DNA from: Coriaria nepalensis
Lineage: Eukaryota > Streptophyta > Magnoliopsida > Cucurbitales > Coriariaceae
Assembly: GCA_027186245.1 (NCBI GenBank)
Contig: CP114492.1
Span: 5,096,501-5,160,500 of the forward strand
Reading direction: 5' to 3'
DNA length: 64,000 nt
Positions 61,601 to 64,000 of the stretch are shown piece by piece. The notes under the pieces were generated by a model. The model searched no databases and was not told where the DNA came from. It saw only the letters and a program-made list of their open reading frames with translations. Each line of letters starts with the position of its first letter. Positions within the stretch are counted from its first letter, which is position 1. The translations under genes and the position numbers were made by a program.

Positions 61601-62821
61601 GGCATTATATATTATACCTTATTTAGTCTAGTTATATATAGAAGAGTATATTATATATAGGCAGATAATTGATAGGCGTTTATTCTCACCTTGGATAGTC
61701 CACTGTAATGGCTGATTTTCAGCCTTGTAATTAGCTCGACAATTTATATATAAAGGGAGCAACTCTCACAAGATAGGGGAGAGAAAGAAACCTAAATCGA
61801 CAATAAAAAATATAGTTTACCAAATATTCTGATGGAAAAAAAAGAAAAAATTAAAAAGCAAAAGACTCGGCCCTCAGATTCTGATAACTGATTATGATCT
61901 TCTCCAGAGGTTGTTATTCTCTAACAAAATTGAAAACCACTTTTATCAATATCATAGATGAATTTTCAAAATATCAAGTGGATGAATAAAATTTGAAAGT
62001 CTTTCATTTGCCTATAATTATATACAAGACCATTCATATTATCTATGGAATTAGAACCTGAGCTCTATTTATGATTCATTTTTTCTATCTCATTTCAGTG
62101 GTCCTTATTGATTTTTTCAGCATAATTCCAGAAAAGAAAGAAGTTTTTTTTTCTCACGAGGTTGTCAAGAAATGATATAAAACAATTTTAGACTGGTTCC
62201 TACAATCTGATATGCATTATTTTTCTTACTCTAAAGAGATGGAAAAATTTTGTTACTTTTGGAAGAGAAGCATTCATTCACCTTGCAATACTTGCTTGGC
62301 TAATGGTCCAACTGTAACATAAGCATTTGTGGCATAAGCTGTATGTTGAAATTCTTCTTTCTATACCCATGAAAAGATTCAAAATCAGAAATAAGGAAAT
62401 GAAAACGGCTTATCTCTCCAATGTCAAAATAAATATATGTAAAGCAGGACTGACTGAATAAGGGGATACAGAGAGAGAGAGAGGGAGAGAGAAGGAGGGA
62501 GAAAAAGATTTGGACAGACGGGAATAGGGATGCAGAAGTATACATCTGAACATTCAAATTATCATCAGCTACGTGATATCTGATCCCTTAAGGCCCAATG
62601 GGTCTATATAAAAGAATGCATCAATCTTCCACTGAATGTCGGTTATAATCTAACAGTCAGAAACTGTCTCATTATTATTATTATTTACTGTTACTAACAC
62701 TACTATTTTCCGAAAACATAAAATAGTATCTTATTAATAAGCCAAGTATAAACAGGAAGGGATTCTCACCAAAACACGATCTAGTATAAGTTTCACAACA
62801 AGTTGTTCTATTTCGTCTCTC
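55638..62821 (-). CDS. RECQL2: RecQ DNA helicase, RECQL2/MED34 type, 3' part
   Basis: Four minus-strand exons are visible: 62821-62770, 62282-62360 (read 62360-62282), 56772-56558 and 55871-55638. They join in phase and the upstream exons lie beyond the window. RecQ helicases unwind DNA 3'-to-5' in recombination and repair; Arabidopsis RECQL2 has also been listed as Mediator subunit MED34. The helicase core is not in view. What is seen is the end of the RecQ C-terminal region ([17 protein letters not shown], then [20 protein letters not shown]) and a complete HRDC domain (nucleic-acid binding): [59 protein letters not shown] basic, probably nuclear-localising tail follows and the protein ends [10 protein letters not shown]. 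The intron 56773-62281 holds a 4.7-kb Copia element. The 3' untranslated region is disrupted by another Copia LTR. Confidence 0.88.
56047..56059. repeat. Poly-T/poly-G tract in RECQL2 intron
   Basis: A run of T followed by GGTG and about 13 consecutive G, within the last RECQL2 intron (55872-56557). The exact length is likely to be unreliable. Confidence 0.7.
57110..57356 (+). repeat. Copia 5' LTR (247 bp)
   Basis: Begins TGTTAGTAGAATTTACAG and ends CCTAAATTGACA. A TATA-like TTTATATATAAAGG is at about 57297-57310, placing the likely transcription start just downstream, within the LTR. Confidence 0.95.
57357..57369 (+). other. Copia primer-binding site
   Basis: TGGTATCAGAGCC, complementary to the 3' end of plant initiator-Met tRNA and immediately adjacent to the 5' LTR. 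Confidence 0.95.
57413..57452 (+). repeat. TTGGTTTC 8-bp tandem repeat in Copia leader
   Basis: Four to five TTGGTTTC units in the untranslated leader between the primer-binding site and gag. Confidence 0.85.
57555..58506 (+). pseudogene. Copia gag, frameshifted
   Basis: Starts [20 protein letters not shown] at 57555, the usual Copia gag opening; an upstream in-frame ATG at 57516 adds a hydrophobic stretch and is unlikely to be used. The frame shifts at about 57930-57950 and continues as [17 protein letters not shown]. Two in-frame stops follow (about 58162 and 58218). Two zinc knuckles are intact: [14 protein letters not shown] and [14 protein letters not shown] (58240-58335), for RNA packaging. 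The role is the structural capsid protein of the element. Confidence 0.88.
58527..60001 (+). pseudogene. Copia protease and integrase, frameshifted
   Basis: Protease active site [10 protein letters not shown] at about 58537, in a frame preceded by a TAG. Integrase: zinc-binding HFWHKKLGH ... CAPCKLGK (58900-59035), catalytic region [14 protein letters not shown] and SECGGEY (59095-59310), giving the Asp-Asp-Glu triad. A frameshift near 59390 breaks the TPxxNG motif, and another change of frame near 59480 leads into [15 protein letters not shown] and [10 protein letters not shown]. The frame ends at a TAG at 60001. Confidence 0.88.
60002..61548 (+). pseudogene. Copia reverse transcriptase and RNase H, frameshifted
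   Basis: Polymerase pieces: [48 protein letters not shown] (60352-60408), the intact catalytic YVDDIVI (60601-60621) and [13 protein letters not shown]. RNase [13 protein letters not shown] (61074), [22 protein letters not shown] (61309) and KHIEVDCH, ending at 61548. Several stops and frameshifts intervene. A short tandem duplication of about 43 bp at about 60510-60585 (TAGATTTCAATTTTACTCAG twice) disrupts the region before YVDD. Confidence 0.88.
61547..61555 (+). other. Copia polypurine tract
   Basis: AAGGGGGGG directly before the 3' LTR; primes plus-strand DNA synthesis. Confidence 0.9.
61556..61802 (+). repeat. Copia 3' LTR (247 bp)
   Basis: Same length as the 5' LTR. I count six substitutions between the two (2.4 percent) and no indels. 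Ends CCTAAATCGACA. Confidence 0.95.
62460..62500. repeat. GA-rich simple repeat in RECQL2 intron
   Basis: GAGAGA run with GGGA interruptions, in the intron between the exons at 62770 and 62360. Confidence 0.8.
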
Positions 62822-64000
62822 CTTAGGTTAGAACCTGAAGAACGTGGATGGAAAAGACAAACTATCATTGGCAAGAATGAAGTATAGGTTTCAAATATCA
62901 ATACAAGAAATAGAAAGAACTAATCATAGGTTTCAACCAAAATTGTACCAGCCGCCCCAAATGGTTTGGGAGATATATCCCAAAATAATAGAAGAGACGT
63001 TTATAGTTACATGAAGCTCAAAATAAAAAGAGATACTTAGAGACTTCTCAAGTAAACAGGTTAATTGTGTTTTTAGGATTTTACTTTCAATAGTTACTGA
63101 TATTTAAGTTTTTGGGTTTTCAATTTTTTCTCATGTGCATCAATATGTTCCTAATTCTAATTAAACTAATCCATCACGAAGACTGCTTCTTGCCAGTTCA
63201 TAAAAACATCTACAAGATTGGATGTGGACAACCCTCTCCCTCCCATACAATATATCCCCACCTCCTACAGGTAAAACCATGAACTTCGTAGTTCGTACAC
63301 GAAGGTTAAATACACTATAATGCTTTTAATACTCAAATAGGTAAACTAGAGAATTTGTAAACTGTAGGCGATCAGAACAAACTTTCCTACTTGCAGGACA
63401 CCAAATGCCGTGAAAAGTATAGACAAAATAATAGGGGACAAGGACTACGTGTATTTTTTGCAAGAAAATGGGAGTAATAAGGGATTAGTTGCCAGCTTTC
63501 TATTTCCAGAGGCCTTTATACCTGATTAGGACCACTCACGTATGTCTAATTGTCTATCTTCACTATCAATTTTTTTGTTCTTTTTCCAAATGAATATGAA
63601 AAAAGATCACCCACCATCTCATTCTCACAGAAAACATAGTTATATGAAATATAAAGTTCATTGACATTTTGACCATGGGTGTTGTTAACAAAACATGTAT
63701 TTCATTCTCGCATGCCCCTTGTAACAAAACTTGGGACCTTGTGGAGACAACCTTTGCAATGTTTTCCATTTCGAACAGATCAAGGAGCCAAACCTTTGTG
63801 AAATATATTAAAAAAAAATCTTAATTTGAAAAAACTAGAGATTATTCAAGATTATCAAATTTTGTGGTTTCAATGATTTAACAATGACTCACCATACACA
63901 AATGGTCCATAGAGGATATTCCTTTATAACATTTGTAACAAAGAGAAAAGTATAAATAGAGAACCTAAAACTATGCGAATTCTACCGTCATGAATGAAAC
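62822..64000. other. RECQL2 intron sequence to window edge
   Basis: Minus-strand intron upstream of the exon at 62821. I searched it for the preceding RECQL2 exon (the VVSMVQ-type segment) and did not find it, so the intron runs past the right edge. The 67-codon minus frame at 63566-63769 has no family resemblance. Confidence 0.5.

Larger units (their letters stand above)
57110..61802 (+). mobile_element. Copia LTR retrotransposon, structurally complete (4693 bp)
   Basis: Two 247-bp LTRs (57110-57356 and 61556-61802), a primer-binding site (57357-57369), a polypurine tract (61547-61555) and a gag-protease-integrase-polymerase-RNase H coding region in Copia order. It lies inside a RECQL2 intron, opposite to the gene's direction. 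The LTRs differ at six positions, suggesting a fairly recent insertion, but the coding region is broken many times, so it is not autonomous. The 5-bp flanks (ATCCA and ATAAA) do not match. Confidence 0.93.

Overview
The window is nuclear DNA from a flowering plant, almost certainly a eudicot. It is AT-rich, its genes have many short exons with GT-AG introns, and its intergenic space is filled with Copia, Gypsy, hAT-like and Mutator-like elements. All recognisable host genes lie on the minus strand. I could not fix the species.

Layout. 0.1-0.9 kb: minus-strand Copia LTR, primer-binding site and gag remnant. 1.2-4.9 kb: complete four-exon BODYGUARD-type alpha/beta hydrolase (cuticle formation). 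6.8-7.4 kb: possible two-exon gene for an unrecognised 83-residue protein. 8.4-10.2 kb: complete five-exon Mediator subunit MED10, with a 517-bp Mutator-like MITE in its last intron. 11.2-22.1 kb: a Copia element split in its integrase by about 8 kb of degraded minus-strand Gypsy element, which itself carries a further insertion. 22.1-37.5 kb: fragments of one LTR family in both orientations, a decayed Copia, a 1.7-kb hAT-like element, and a 1.4-kb tandem duplication. 38.9-49.4 kb: a tandem family of EMB8-like alpha/beta hydrolases with one intact eight-exon gene, one deleted pseudogene, and a relic consisting only of 3' flank. 49.4-54 kb: AT-rich spacer plus a duplicated unidentified gene fragment. 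54-64 kb: the 3' half of a RecQ helicase gene of the RECQL2/MED34 type. A nearly complete Copia element sits in one of its introns, and a second Copia LTR ends 8 bp past its stop codon.

The host genes do not form a pathway. BODYGUARD and the EMB8-like protein are both serine hydrolases but of different families. MED10 and RECQL2 have both been listed as plant Mediator components, but their proximity is probably chance. The main story is how transposons have remodelled introns, 3' ends and gene copies while leaving the host reading frames open. I found no tRNA, rRNA or CRISPR and nothing I would call a new multi-gene system. The most unusual features are the LTR abutting the RECQL2 stop codon, the hAT-like element with palindromic 61-bp repeats, a segment inverted between Gypsy LTR copies, and the unrecognised 83-residue gene.
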